In this document: positions 1-8,554 of the stretch, one piece after another
How the letters are laid out: each line of letters begins with the position of its first letter
Numbering within the stretch: the stretch's first letter is position 1
Assembly (NCBI RefSeq): GCF_040729435.1
Contig: NZ_CP160398.1
Span: 1,984,001 to 2,048,000 of the forward strand
Origin: Pseudomonas sp. HOU2
Lineage (GTDB): Bacteria > Pseudomonadota > Gammaproteobacteria > Pseudomonadales > Pseudomonadaceae
Direction: 5' to 3'
Length of the DNA stretch: 64,000 nucleotides
The notes under the pieces: model-generated
The model's input: only the letters and a program-made list of their open reading frames with translations
Told to the model about the DNA's origin: nothing
Databases searched by the model: none
Made by a program: the position numbers and the translations under genes

Positions 1-1
1 T

Positions 2-922
2 TCGATCACCGCCAAGGCGCTGGTGAACGCCGCCGGCCCGTGGGTCGCCAAGTTCATCCGTGACGACCTGAAGATGGAATCGCCGTACGGCATCCGCCTG
101 ATTCAGGGCAGCCACATCATCGTGCCGAAACTGTACGAAGGTGATCACGCGCACATCCTGCAAAACGAAGATCAGCGCATCGTCTTCACCATTCCGTACC
201 TGAACCACTTCACCCTGATCGGCACCACCGACCGTGAATACACCGGCGATCCGGCGAAAGTGGCAATCACCGACGGCGAAACCGATTACCTGCTGAAAGT
301 GGTCAACGCCCACTTCAAGAAGCAGATCAGCCGCGATGACATCCAGCACAGCTACTCGGGCGTCCGTCCGCTGTGCAATGACGAATCCGACAACCCGTCC
401 GCTGTGACCCGCGACTACACCCTGGCGCTGTCCGGTGGCGGCGAAGAAGCACCGCTGCTGTCAGTGTTCGGCGGCAAGCTGACCACCTACCGCAAACTCG
501 CCGAGTCGGCGATGGCCCAACTGATGCCGTACTTCACCCAGATGCGCCCGAGCTGGACCGCCACCGCGACCCTGCCCGGCGGCGAAGACATGACCACCCC
601 GCAGGCCTTGAGCGCGCAGATTCGCGACAAGTTCGACTTCGTCCCGACCGAGATCGCCCGCCGCTGGGCCACCACCTACGGCAGCCGCACCTGGCGCATG
701 CTCGAAGGCGTGGAAACCCTGGCCGACATGGGCGAACACCTCGGCGGCGGCCTCTACACCCGTGAAGTCGATTACCTGTGCAGTGAAGAATGGGCCACCA
801 CCGCTCACGACATCCTGTGGCGCCGCAGCAAACTGGGCCTGTTCACCACCCCGGCCGAGCAAGAGAAATTGGCGGCGTACCTGGGCAAGGTCGAGCAGAA
901 CCGCAAGATTGAAGCGGCATGA
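2..922 (+). CDS. glpD: Aerobic glycerol-3-phosphate dehydrogenase, C-terminal part (5' end outside window)
   Basis: The reading frame is open from the first bases, so the start lies upstream; 306 residues remain of a family usually near 510. The enzyme oxidises glycerol-3-phosphate to dihydroxyacetone phosphate with FAD and passes electrons to quinone at the inner membrane. Visible family features are the NAAGPWV segment at the left edge, the GTTDREYTGDP stretch, the YSGVRPL motif, the GGKLTTYRKLAE motif near the FAD site, and the helical C-terminal domain. A strong terminator follows within 20 bases. The glpM gene at the far end of the next operon agrees with a glycerol locus. Confidence 0.95.
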   Translation, partial: SITAKALVNAAGPWVAKFIRDDLKMESPYGIRLIQGSHIIVPKLYEGDHAHILQNEDQRIVFTIPYLNHFTLIGTTDREYTGDPAKVAITDGETDYLLKVVNAHFKKQISRDDIQHSYSGVRPLCNDESDNPSAVTRDYTLALSGGGEEAPLLSVFGGKLTTYRKLAESAMAQLMPYFTQMRPSWTATATLPGGEDMTTPQALSAQIRDKFDFVPTEIARRWATTYGSRTWRMLEGVETLADMGEHLGGGLYTREVDYLCSEEWATTAHDILWRRSKLGLFTTPAEQEKLAAYLGKVEQNRKIEAA

Positions 923-941
923 TTTGAACATCGCTTAAACG

Positions 942-976
942 AAAGCCCCTGAATTGAGAGATTCAGGGGCTTTTTT
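942..976 (+). terminator. Rho-independent terminator of glpD
   Basis: AAAGCCCCTGAAT pairs with ATTCAGGGGCTTT around a six-base loop and runs into six T's. It lies 19 bases after the glpD stop codon. Confidence 0.92.
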
Positions 977-1001
977 GTTTATCCGCGCCGGACATTGAAC
1001 C

Positions 1002-1098
1002 TGTGGCGAGGGAGCTTGCTCCCGCTGGGTCGCGTAGCGGCCCTTTCATAAAAGCGGGCCTGCTGCGCAGTCCAGCGGGAGCAAGCTCCCTCGCCACA
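1002..1098. repeat. REPIN, family 1 (GTGGCGAGGGAGCTTGCTCCC)
   Basis: Two inverted copies of a REP core, TGTGGCGAGGGAGCTTGCTC and its reverse complement, enclose about 55 bases. The same element recurs at 4643, 22094, 27909, 28628 and 55534, and flanks the RAYT gene at 28154, the probable mobiliser of this family. Confidence 0.9.
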
Positions 1099-1104
1099 AC
1101 AGCG

Positions 1105-1118
1105 TTCGGTTTTCCGAA
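1105..1118. promoter_or_regulatory. AauR-type operator 1 (TTCGG-N4-CCGAA)
   Basis: A perfect inverted repeat TTCGGTTTTCCGAA sits about 110 bp upstream of the sigma54 promoter of the acidic amino acid operon. It equals the AauR recognition sequence reported for Pseudomonas putida as I recall it. The matching regulator is encoded in the same locus at 6739. Its arms extend to a perfect 8-bp stem (1102-1121), so a hairpin role is not excluded. Confidence 0.75.
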
Positions 1119-1135
1119 CGCGACCTCCCGGTCAA

Positions 1136-1149
1136 TTCGGATAACCGGA
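1136..1149. promoter_or_regulatory. AauR-type operator 2 (TTCGG-N4-CCGGA)
   Basis: TTCGGATAACCGGA matches the first operator except for one base. It starts 31 bp after it, close to three helical turns, so two dimers could bind the same face of the DNA as expected for an enhancer upstream of a sigma54 promoter. Confidence 0.65.
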
Positions 1150-1225
1150 TCAGTTCCAGCCAAAAACACCGACATAAAACTTTAATCACTTTATAAATCA
1201 AGCCATTAGCCACTAGCGACTGCTC

Positions 1226-1241
1226 TGGCACGACTCATGCT
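1226..1241 (+). promoter_or_regulatory. Sigma54 (-24/-12) promoter of the acidic amino acid operon
   Basis: TGGCACGACTCATGCT fits the RpoN consensus TGGCACG-N4-TTGCT with one mismatch. The GG at 1227-1228 and the GC at 1239-1240 have the required spacing. It lies about 115 bp before the aatJ start and downstream of two AauR-type boxes. Confidence 0.85.
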
Positions 1242-1356
1242 CTACACTCTCTCGACGAATGCCTGCCGTGCCAACACTTCAGGAGCCGTCAGGCATTCGA
1301 AGCACAAAAGGGCCGACGAACTGGCTCCATAAAAAAAACAATTCGAGGAAAATTTG

Positions 1357-2283
1357 ATGCGCATCGTTCCCCATATCCTGGGCGCAGCCATTGCGGCCGC
1401 TCTGATCAGCACGCCAGTTTTCGCCGCCGAACTCACCGGCACCCTGAAGAAAATCAACGATTCCGGCACTATCACCCTCGCTCACCGCGACAGCTCCATC
1501 CCGTTTTCCTACATCGCGGATGCTTCCGGCAAGCCAGTGGGCTACTCCCACGACATTCAACTGGCCATCGTTGAAGCCCTGAAAAAAGACCTGAACAAGC
1601 CAGACCTGCAGGTCAAATACAACCTGGTGACCTCGCAAACCCGTATCCCGCTGATCCAGAACGGCACCGCGGATATCGAGTGCGGTTCCACCACTAACAA
1701 CGCCGAGCGCGCCCAGCAAGTCGACTTCACCGTCAACATCTTCGAAATCGGCACCCGTCTGCTGGTCAAGAAAGACAAGGATGGCAACCCGTCCTACAAA
1801 GACTTCGCCGACCTCAAAGGCAAAAACGTCGTGACCACTGCCGGTACCACGTCCGAGCGCATCATCAAAGCGATGAACGCCGACAAGCAGATGGGCATGA
1901 ACATCATCTCCGCCAAGGACCACGGTGAATCCTTCAACATGCTGGAAAGCGGCCGCGCCGTTGCCTTCATGATGGACGACGCCCTGCTGGCCGGCGAAGA
2001 AGCCAAGGCCAAGAAGCCGGACGACTGGGTCATCACCGGTACTCCACAATCCTTCGAAGCCTACGCGTGCATGGTTCGCAAGGACGACCCGGCCTTCAAG
2101 AAGGCAGTGGATGACGCCATTGTCGGCCTGTACAAATCCGGCAAGATCAACGAGATCTACAAGAAGTGGTTCGAAACCGCGATTCCGCCAAAGGGCCTGA
2201 ACCTCAACTTCCCGATGAGCGACAAGGTGAAAGAGCTGATCGCCAATCCAAGCGACAAGCCGGCGCCTGACGTAAAAAGCTGA
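1357..2283 (+). CDS. aatJ: Glutamate/aspartate ABC transporter periplasmic binding protein (GltI/AatJ)
   Basis: A solute-binding protein of 308 residues that captures acidic amino acids in the periplasm and delivers them to the permease encoded next. Residues 1-23 form a signal peptide ending PVFA before AELTG. The mature part has the family-3 binding-protein fold signatures: SIPFSYIAD, SQTRIPLIQNGTADIECGSTTN, and VVTTAGTTSE. I chose the ATG at 1357 over an adjacent TTG because GAGGAA at 1345-1350 is well spaced for it. It is the first gene of an operon reading through the kinase/regulator pair. E. coli equivalents are gltIJKL. Confidence 0.93.
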   Translation: MRIVPHILGAAIAAALISTPVFAAELTGTLKKINDSGTITLAHRDSSIPFSYIADASGKPVGYSHDIQLAIVEALKKDLNKPDLQVKYNLVTSQTRIPLIQNGTADIECGSTTNNAERAQQVDFTVNIFEIGTRLLVKKDKDGNPSYKDFADLKGKNVVTTAGTTSERIIKAMNADKQMGMNIISAKDHGESFNMLESGRAVAFMMDDALLAGEEAKAKKPDDWVITGTPQSFEAYACMVRKDDPAFKKAVDDAIVGLYKSGKINEIYKKWFETAIPPKGLNLNFPMSDKVKELIANPSDKPAPDVKS

Positions 2284-2302
2284 TTCCTGACTAACCTTAT
2301 CC

Positions 2303-2327
2303 CCTGAGGGAGCCACCCTCCCTCAGG
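2303..2327 (+). promoter_or_regulatory. Intercistronic hairpin between binding protein and permease genes
   Basis: CCTGAGGGAG and CTCCCTCAGG form a perfect 10-bp stem with a five-base loop, 19 bases after the aatJ stop. No T-run follows, so it is unlikely to be a full terminator. Such hairpins commonly protect or partly segregate the abundant binding-protein message from the permease messages. Confidence 0.7.
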
Positions 2328-2473
2328 CGTCTGTTACCTGCTGGTTTCACAGTGGAACACTCGACCTGGCGGTTTTCGAGCCGATCGCGTGTGCCCGGCG
2401 TTCAACGTCGGACGGGAAAGGATCTTCCCCAAGCGGGTGCTTGTACATCGATCGATTTCGAGGGGAGACCCTA

Positions 2474-3220
2474 ATGAATTACAACTGGGACTGGGGCGTG
2501 TTCTTCAAGTCCACCGGCGTGGGCAGCGAGACTTATCTCGACTGGTACATCGCCGGCCTGGGCTGGACCATTGCCATCGCTGTCGTGGCATGGATCATCG
2601 CCTTGCTGCTGGGCTCCATTCTGGGGGTCATGCGCACCGTGCCGAACCGCATCGTATCGGGCATCGCGACCTGCTACGTCGAACTGTTTCGCAACGTGCC
2701 GCTGCTGGTGCAGCTGTTCATCTGGTACTTCCTGGTGCCCGACCTGCTGCCGCAGAACCTGCAGGACTGGTACAAACAGGATCTGAACCCGACCACCTCG
2801 GCCTACCTGAGCGTGGTCGTGTGCCTGGGCCTGTTCACCGCCGCCCGGGTCTGCGAGCAAGTGCGCACCGGTATCCAGGCGCTGCCACGCGGTCAGGAAT
2901 CCGCCGCCCGCGCCATGGGCTTCAAGTTGCCGCAGATCTACTGGAACGTGCTGCTGCCCCAGGCCTACCGCATCATCATTCCGCCGCTGACCTCGGAATT
3001 CCTCAACGTCTTCAAGAACTCCTCCGTGGCGTCCCTGATCGGCCTGATGGAACTGCTGGCGCAAACCAAGCAGACCGCCGAGTTCTCGGCCAACCTGTTT
3101 GAAGCGTTCACCCTGGCCACGCTGATCTACTTCACCCTGAACATGAGCCTGATGTTGCTGATGCGCATGGTCGAGAAGAAAGTCGCAGTGCCCGGCCTGA
3201 TCTCCGTGGGGGGTAAATAA
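2474..3220 (+). CDS. aatQ: Glutamate/aspartate ABC transporter permease (GltJ/AatQ)
   Basis: An inner-membrane permease subunit of 248 residues, His/Glu/Gln/Arg/opine family, one half of the heterodimeric channel. Residues 30-50 and later hydrophobic segments give about five membrane helices. The cytoplasmic coupling loop reads [20 protein letters not shown], the EAA-type motif that contacts the ATPase. The ATG at 2474 follows AGGGGAGA at 2461-2468; an upstream ATG in frame has no such site. Its stop overlaps the next start by one base (TAATG). Confidence 0.92.
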   Translation: MNYNWDWGVFFKSTGVGSETYLDWYIAGLGWTIAIAVVAWIIALLLGSILGVMRTVPNRIVSGIATCYVELFRNVPLLVQLFIWYFLVPDLLPQNLQDWYKQDLNPTTSAYLSVVVCLGLFTAARVCEQVRTGIQALPRGQESAARAMGFKLPQIYWNVLLPQAYRIIIPPLTSEFLNVFKNSSVASLIGLMELLAQTKQTAEFSANLFEAFTLATLIYFTLNMSLMLLMRMVEKKVAVPGLISVGGK

Positions 3221-3891
3221 TGGACTTCGATTTCAGCGGCATCATCCCCGCGATCCCGGGCCTGTGGAACGGCATGGTCATGACCTTGCAGCTGATGGTC
3301 ATGGGCGTGATCGGCGGCATCGTGCTGGGGACCATCCTCGCGCTGATGCGCCTGTCGTCGAGCAAACTGCTGTCGCGGGTCGCCGGCGCCTACGTGAACT
3401 ACTTCCGCTCGATCCCGCTGCTGCTGGTGATCACCTGGTTCTACCTGGCGGTGCCGTTCGTGCTGCGCTGGATCACCGGCGAAGACACCCCGATCGGCGC
3501 GTTCACCTCCTGCGTCGTGGCCTTCATGATGTTCGAAGCCGCGTACTTCTGCGAGATCGTCCGGGCCGGCGTGCAGTCGATCCCCAAAGGCCAGATGGCC
3601 GCAGCGCAAGCGATGGGCATGACCTATGGCCAGACCATGCGTCTGATCATCCTGCCCCAGGCGTTCCGCAAGATGACCCCGTTGTTGCTGCAACAGTCGA
3701 TCATCCTGTTCCAGGACACCTCGCTGGTCTACACCGTGGGCCTGGTGGATTTCCTCAACTCCGCCCGCTCCAGCGGCGACATCATCGGTCGTTCCAACGA
3801 GTTCCTGATCTTCGCCGGTGTCGTCTACTTCATCATCAGCTTTTCCGCCTCGCTGCTGGTCAAGCGTCTGCAAAAAAGGTTCGCCGTATGA
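3220..3891 (+). CDS. aatM: Glutamate/aspartate ABC transporter permease (GltK/AatM)
   Basis: The second permease subunit, 223 residues, with hydrophobic segments near residues 20-45, 60-80, 90-110 and 185-210. The coupling motif [20 protein letters not shown] matches the GltK type. One-base overlap with the preceding gene and a four-base ATGA overlap with the ATPase gene point to translational coupling and fixed subunit ratio. Order and sizes match gltJ-gltK-gltL of E. coli and the aat operon of pseudomonads. Confidence 0.92.
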   Translation: MDFDFSGIIPAIPGLWNGMVMTLQLMVMGVIGGIVLGTILALMRLSSSKLLSRVAGAYVNYFRSIPLLLVITWFYLAVPFVLRWITGEDTPIGAFTSCVVAFMMFEAAYFCEIVRAGVQSIPKGQMAAAQAMGMTYGQTMRLIILPQAFRKMTPLLLQQSIILFQDTSLVYTVGLVDFLNSARSSGDIIGRSNEFLIFAGVVYFIISFSASLLVKRLQKRFAV

Positions 3892-4622
3892 TCTCTATCA
3901 AAAACATCAACAAGTGGTATGGCGACTTCCAGGTGCTGACTGATTGCAGCACCGAGGTCAAGAAAGGCGAAGTGATCGTGGTCTGCGGCCCGTCGGGTTC
4001 GGGCAAGTCGACCCTGATCAAGTGCGTCAACGCGCTGGAGCCGTTCCAGAAAGGCGACATCGTCGTCGACGGCACCTCGATTGCCGACTCCAAGACCAAC
4101 CTGCCGAAACTGCGTTCGCGCGTCGGCATGGTGTTCCAGCATTTCGAGCTGTTCCCGCACCTGACCATCACCGAGAACCTGACCATCGCGCAGATCAAGG
4201 TGCTCGGTCGCAGCAAGGAAGAGGCGACCAAGAAAGGTCTGCAACTGCTCGAGCGCGTCGGCTTGTCGGCGCATGCGCACAAGCACCCGGGGCAACTGTC
4301 CGGCGGTCAGCAGCAGCGTGTGGCGATTGCCCGTGCGCTGGCGATGGACCCGATCGTCATGCTGTTCGACGAACCGACCTCGGCGCTCGATCCGGAAATG
4401 GTCAACGAAGTGCTCGACGTGATGGTGCAACTGGCCCACGAGGGCATGACCATGATGTGCGTGACCCACGAAATGGGCTTCGCGCGCAAAGTGGCTGACC
4501 GGGTGATCTTCATGGACGCCGGCAAGATCATCGAAGACTGCCCGAAAGAGGAATTCTTCGGCGACATCAGCGCCCGCTCCGAACGCGCGCAGCATTTCCT
4601 CGAGAAAATCCTGCAGCACTAA
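3888..4622 (+). CDS. aatP: Glutamate/aspartate ABC transporter ATP-binding protein (GltL/AatP)
   Basis: The ATPase of the acidic amino acid importer, 244 residues, cytoplasmic. Walker A is GPSGSGKST at residues 34-42, the Q-loop glutamine is residue 84, the signature LSGGQQQR starts at 137, and Walker B is IVMLFDE at 156-162, followed by the SALDPE D-loop and a switch histidine in CVTHEMGFA. The true start is the ATG at 3888 inside the ATGA overlap with aatM; the longer frame to the left is out-of-frame read-through of aatM. A REPIN follows the stop and separates this unit from the kinase gene. Confidence 0.94.
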   Translation: MISIKNINKWYGDFQVLTDCSTEVKKGEVIVVCGPSGSGKSTLIKCVNALEPFQKGDIVVDGTSIADSKTNLPKLRSRVGMVFQHFELFPHLTITENLTIAQIKVLGRSKEEATKKGLQLLERVGLSAHAHKHPGQLSGGQQQRVAIARALAMDPIVMLFDEPTSALDPEMVNEVLDVMVQLAHEGMTMMCVTHEMGFARKVADRVIFMDAGKIIEDCPKEEFFGDISARSERAQHFLEKILQH

Positions 4623-4642
4623 AAGCAACACCGATTTGCCCT

Positions 4643-4775
4643 TGTGGCGAGGGAGCTTGCTCCCGCTGGGTCGCGCAGCGGCCCCAAAACCTGCCAATGC
4701 GATCTATCTGAAACACCGCATTGAATGGATTTACGACTGCTTCGCAGCCGAGCGGGAGCAAGCTCCCTCGCCACA
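4643..4775. repeat. REPIN, family 1
   Basis: Inverted pair of the GTGGCGAGGGAGCTTGCTCCC core between the transporter ATPase gene and the sensor kinase gene. Placed inside a presumed operon, its hairpin may reduce kinase/regulator expression relative to the transporter. Confidence 0.9.
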
Positions 4776-4840
4776 GGTTCCAGGCTCGACCAAACCAGTG
4801 CGTCGTCCGCGGCAGCGCTGGTTGACCCAAGGCAACTGTG

Positions 4841-6742
4841 ATGAAATGCGACCCCAATCTCTATCGCGCAGCGCCGCCATCACTTGCCGTGAAGCCCCGT
4901 CTGATTCGCCATCTGTTCCTGCCGCCGCTGATCATCATCCTGATGATCGGCCTGGGTTACGCCGGCTTCTGGACCAGTGAACATTTCGGCATCCGCAGCC
5001 TCAGCGAAAACGGCCAGCGTCAGCTCGAACTGCACGCGCGCACCGTCGAAAGCGAGATCAGCAAATACACCTACCTGCCCAGCCTGCTGGAACTGGAAAC
5101 CAGTGTCCCGCAACTGCTGGCCGACCCGACTCCGGAGCACCGGCAAACGGTCAATGCTTACCTTGAAGGCCTGAACCGGCGCAGCCGCAGTCGGGCCATC
5201 TACGTGATGGACACCACCGGCCGCGTGATGGCCACCAGCAACTGGCGCGACGTCGACAGTTACCTCGGCGAAGACCTGTCCTTTCGCGCCTATTTCCAGA
5301 AAGCCGTACGCGGCGAACCGGGGCGGTTCTACGGCATCGGCAGCACCAGCGGCGAGCCCGGTTACTACCTCGCCCATGGTCTGGAAGAACACGGCAAGAT
5401 CATCGGCGTCGCCGTGGTCAAGGTGCGTCTCGAAGCCCTGGAAGAACGCTGGCAACGCGCCCGCCTGGAGGCCTTCGTCAGCGACGAGAACGGCATCATC
5501 ATTCTTTCCAGCGATCCGGCGCGACGCCTCAAATCGGTGATACCGCTGAGTGATGAAACCAAAGAGAAACTCGCGCGCAGCCTGCAGTACTACTGGTTCC
5601 CGCTCAACGAACTGCAACCGCTGGCCCGCGAAACCCTGGCCGACGGTGTGGAGAAACTGACCTTCCCGGCCAACAGTGAACTGAGCGCCGATGACGACAG
5701 CATCAGCTATCTGGCGCAGACCCGGCCGCTGAGCGATACACCATGGAATTTCACCCTGCTCACGCCGTTGCAGGACTTGCGTCGTGAAGCGATCAATCAG
5801 GGCATTCTGGTGGCCGTGGCCTTCGCCCTGGTGGCGTTCTTGCTGATCGCCTGGAACGAGCGGCGCAAGGTCATTGCCACCCGCCTCGCCGCCCGCGAAG
5901 CCTTGCAGGAAGCCAACAATCAACTGGAGCGTCGGATTACCGAACGCACCGGCGACCTGCGCGCCAGCAACGAACGGCTGAAGAGTCAGATCCGCGAGCG
6001 ACGCCAGGCCGAAGAGACCCTGCGCCGCGCCCAGGACGAGCTGGTGCAGGCCGGCAAGCTCGCGGCCATCGGCCAGATGTCCACCAGCATCGCCCACGAA
6101 CTGAATCAGCCGCTGGCGGCGATGCGCACCCTGTCCGGCAACACCATTCGCTTTCTGGAACGCGGCCAGCTCGACGTCGCCAGCACCAACCTCAAGACCA
6201 TCAACGATCTGATCGACCGCATGGGCCGGATCACCGCCAGCCTGCGTTCGTTCGCCCGGCGCGGCGACGACAAGGGTCAGGCCAGCCTCGGCAAAGCGGT
6301 GGATGCTGCGCTGCAATTGCTCGGGGCGCGGGTGGACAGCATGGCGCTGCAACTGCACCGGCAGTTCAGCGATGTTCAGGTGCAGATCGACCAGACCCGC
6401 CTCGAACAGATTCTGGTCAACCTGATCGGCAACGCGCTCGACGCCATGCAGGCGCAACCCTTGCCGCAGCTGTGGCTGGAGGGCGAAGCGTTCAACGGCA
6501 AATATCGCCTGCGGGTGCGCGATAACGGCCACGGTGTCGATGCCGAGGCGCGCAAGCATCTGTTCGAGCCGTTTTTCACCACCAAACCCGGCGAGCAGGG
6601 TCTGGGCCTCGGCCTGACCCTCTCCGCCAGCCTCGCCGCCGCCACCGGCGGGCACCTGGGTGTCGAACACCCGGCCAGCGGTGGCACCACCTTCGTCCTC
6701 AGTTTACCGTTGGTAAGCCCTGATTCTGCCGAGCCAATATGA
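4841..6742 (+). CDS. aauS: Sensor histidine kinase for acidic amino acid uptake (AauS, DctB type)
   Basis: A membrane sensor kinase of 633 residues. A first membrane helix at about 24-44 and a second at about 320-338 enclose a periplasmic double-PAS (DctB-like) sensing region. A coiled coil rich in E, R and Q follows. The phosphorylated histidine is H419 in IAHELNQPLAAM, and the ATP-binding domain has its N box near 526 (NLIGNALDAM), DNGHGVD near 561 and GLGLGL near 587. The ATG at 4841 has AAGG eight bases upstream; a GTG precedes it directly. It should sense glutamate or aspartate and phosphorylate the regulator encoded in ATGA overlap. Confidence 0.88.
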   Translation: MKCDPNLYRAAPPSLAVKPRLIRHLFLPPLIIILMIGLGYAGFWTSEHFGIRSLSENGQRQLELHARTVESEISKYTYLPSLLELETSVPQLLADPTPEHRQTVNAYLEGLNRRSRSRAIYVMDTTGRVMATSNWRDVDSYLGEDLSFRAYFQKAVRGEPGRFYGIGSTSGEPGYYLAHGLEEHGKIIGVAVVKVRLEALEERWQRARLEAFVSDENGIIILSSDPARRLKSVIPLSDETKEKLARSLQYYWFPLNELQPLARETLADGVEKLTFPANSELSADDDSISYLAQTRPLSDTPWNFTLLTPLQDLRREAINQGILVAVAFALVAFLLIAWNERRKVIATRLAAREALQEANNQLERRITERTGDLRASNERLKSQIRERRQAEETLRRAQDELVQAGKLAAIGQMSTSIAHELNQPLAAMRTLSGNTIRFLERGQLDVASTNLKTINDLIDRMGRITASLRSFARRGDDKGQASLGKAVDAALQLLGARVDSMALQLHRQFSDVQVQIDQTRLEQILVNLIGNALDAMQAQPLPQLWLEGEAFNGKYRLRVRDNGHGVDAEARKHLFEPFFTTKPGEQGLGLGLTLSASLAAATGGHLGVEHPASGGTTFVLSLPLVSPDSAEPI

Positions 6743-8067
6743 ACCACGACCTTAGTGTGCTGATCGTCGAAGACGACCCCCATGTGCTGCTCGGCTGCCA
6801 GCAGGCGCTGACCCTGGAAGACATTCCCTGCATCGGCGTCGGCAGCGCCGAAGAAGCGCTGGAGCGGGTCGGCGACAACTTTGCCGGGATCGTCATCAGC
6901 GACATTCGCCTGCCCGGTATCGATGGCCTGGAACTGCTGACCCGCCTCAAGCAACGCGACCGCAGCCTGCCGGTGGTGCTGATCACCGGTCATGGCGATA
7001 TCTCCATGGCCGTCGGCGCGATGCAGAAAGGCGCCTACGATTTCATGGAAAAACCGTTCTCCCCGGAGCGTCTGGTGGATGTCGCCCGCCGTGCACTGGA
7101 GCAACGCAGCCTGGCCCGGGAAGTCTCCTCGCTGCGTCGGCAACTGGCCGAACGCGACTCCCTCGAAGGTCGGATCATCGGGCGCTCGCCAGCCATGCAG
7201 AACCTGCGCGAGCTGATCGCCAACGTCGCCGACACCTCGGCCAACGTATTGATCGAAGGCGAGACCGGCACCGGCAAGGAACTGGTCGCCCGTTGCCTGC
7301 ACGACTTCAGTCGCCGCCACAGCAAACAGTTCGTTGCGCTGAACTGCGGCGGCCTGCCGGAAAACCTCTTCGAAAGCGAAATTTTCGGTCACGAGGCCAA
7401 CGCCTTCACCGGCGCCGGCAAACGGCGCATCGGCAAGATCGAACACGCTGACGGCGGCACGCTGTTCCTCGATGAAGTGGAAAGCATGCCCCTGCCCTTG
7501 CAGATCAAACTGCTGCGGGTGTTGCAGGAACGCACCCTCGAGCGCCTCGGTTCGAACCAGAGCGTGGCGGTGGATTGCCGGGTGATTGCCGCGACCAAAT
7601 CCGACCTCGACGAAGCGAGCAAGGCCGGCGAGTTTCGCAGCGACTTGTACTACCGCCTCAACGTGGTGACGCTGGAATTGCCGCCGCTGCGCGAGCGCCG
7701 TGAAGACATCCTGCAACTGTTCGAACACTTCACCCAGCAGTCGGCGCTGCGTTTCGACCGCGCGCTGCCGGAGCTGGACAACCAGACCCTGTCGAACCTG
7801 ATGAGCCACGACTGGCCGGGCAACGTGCGCGAACTGCGTAACGTCGCCGAGCGCTTTGCCCTCGGCCTGCCGGCGTTCAAGAAATCCGGCGCCGGCAGCG
7901 GCAGCCAGGGTCTGGCGTTCGCCGAAGCGGTGGAAGCCTTCGAGCGCAACCTGCTCAACGACGCCTTGCAACGCAGCGGCGGCAACCTGACCCAGGCCAG
8001 CCTGGAACTGGGCATGGCCAAGACCACGCTGTTCGACAAAGTGAAAAAGTACGGGTTGAGCCACTGA
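6739..8067 (+). CDS. aauR: Sigma54-dependent response regulator (AauR, DctD type)
   Basis: An NtrC-class activator of 442 residues. The receiver domain has acceptor D55 (SDIRLPG) and K105 (MEKPFS). The AAA+ domain has Walker A GETGTGKE at 174-181 and Walker B GGTLFLDEVE. The sigma54-contact loop reads NAFTGA at 221-226 in place of the usual GAFTGA. A Fis-type helix-turn-helix ends the protein (GGNLTQASLELGMAKTTL). It should bind the two TTCGG-N4-CCGAA boxes near 1105-1149 and activate the promoter at 1226. The gene overlaps aauS by four bases and glpM by one. Confidence 0.9.
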   Translation: MNHDLSVLIVEDDPHVLLGCQQALTLEDIPCIGVGSAEEALERVGDNFAGIVISDIRLPGIDGLELLTRLKQRDRSLPVVLITGHGDISMAVGAMQKGAYDFMEKPFSPERLVDVARRALEQRSLAREVSSLRRQLAERDSLEGRIIGRSPAMQNLRELIANVADTSANVLIEGETGTGKELVARCLHDFSRRHSKQFVALNCGGLPENLFESEIFGHEANAFTGAGKRRIGKIEHADGGTLFLDEVESMPLPLQIKLLRVLQERTLERLGSNQSVAVDCRVIAATKSDLDEASKAGEFRSDLYYRLNVVTLELPPLRERREDILQLFEHFTQQSALRFDRALPELDNQTLSNLMSHDWPGNVRELRNVAERFALGLPAFKKSGAGSGSQGLAFAEAVEAFERNLLNDALQRSGGNLTQASLELGMAKTTLFDKVKKYGLSH

Positions 8068-8405
8068 TGGATCTGATTCTCAAAGCCGCCCTAGGCGCAG
8101 CAGTGGTGGTGATTCTCGCGGCGCTGTCGAAGACCCGAAACTATTACATCGCCGGACTGGTGCCGCTGTTTCCGACCTTCGCGCTGATCGCCCATTACAT
8201 CGTTGGCAACAGCCGTTCGATCAATGATCTGAAGGCGACCATCGTGTTTGGCATGTGGTCGATCATTCCGTATTTCATCTATCTGGCGACGCTGTACGTG
8301 ATGGTTGACCGGATGCGCCTGGAGGCGTCACTGGCGGTGGCGGTTGTCGCGTGGTTGATCGCCTCCAGCGTATTGGTCTCGGTGTGGGTGCGCCTGCACA
8401 GCTGA
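8067..8405 (+). CDS. glpM: GlpM-family inner membrane protein
   Basis: A small hydrophobic protein of 112 residues with four likely membrane helices (about 5-20, 26-46, 58-80, 88-108). The segment KTRNYYIAGLVPLFPTFALI is characteristic of GlpM, a protein linked to alginate production in Pseudomonas aeruginosa with no known biochemical activity. Its start overlaps the aauR stop (TGATG), so it is the last gene of this operon. Location close to glpD fits the glpM neighbourhood of other pseudomonads. Confidence 0.85.
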   Translation: MDLILKAALGAAVVVILAALSKTRNYYIAGLVPLFPTFALIAHYIVGNSRSINDLKATIVFGMWSIIPYFIYLATLYVMVDRMRLEASLAVAVVAWLIASSVLVSVWVRLHS

Positions 8406-8409
8406 TCCC

Positions 8410-8488
8410 TGTAGGAGCTGCCGCAGGCTGCGATCTTTTGATCCTGCTCTTCAAAGGCAAAAGATCGCAGCCTGCGGCAGCTCCTACA
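8410..8488. repeat. REP inverted pair, family 2 (GTAGGAGCTGCCGCAGGCTGCGATC)
   Basis: TGTAGGAGCTGCCGCAGGCT and its reverse complement surround a 25-base centre, five bases after the glpM stop. The family recurs at 9251, 26007, 50769 and throughout the 127-bp array at 50807. It sits between convergent genes and could end both transcripts. Confidence 0.88.
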
Positions 8489-8496
8489 GGGTTGGC

Positions 8497-8554
8497 ATTC
8501 AGTTGTTGACGGTGCCGCCCGGGGGTGGGGATTCAGTTGTTGACGGTGCCGCCC
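8497..8554. repeat. 34-bp-period direct duplication of the 3' end of the DsbA-family gene
   Basis: A 24-base stretch starting ATTCAGTTGTTGACGG occurs at 8497-8520 and again at 8531-8554. The second copy contains the stop codon and last codons of the minus-strand gene; the first is a non-coding remnant beside the REP pair. Confidence 0.85.

Noticed and set aside
3264..4622. 452-codon gene starting inside aatM
   Set aside because: The part before 3888 is aatM read in the wrong frame; the ATPase starts at 3888 with the ATGA overlap.
4880..6670. 596-codon open frame opposite the sensor kinase gene
   Set aside because: Antisense shadow of a kinase with intact H, N and G boxes.
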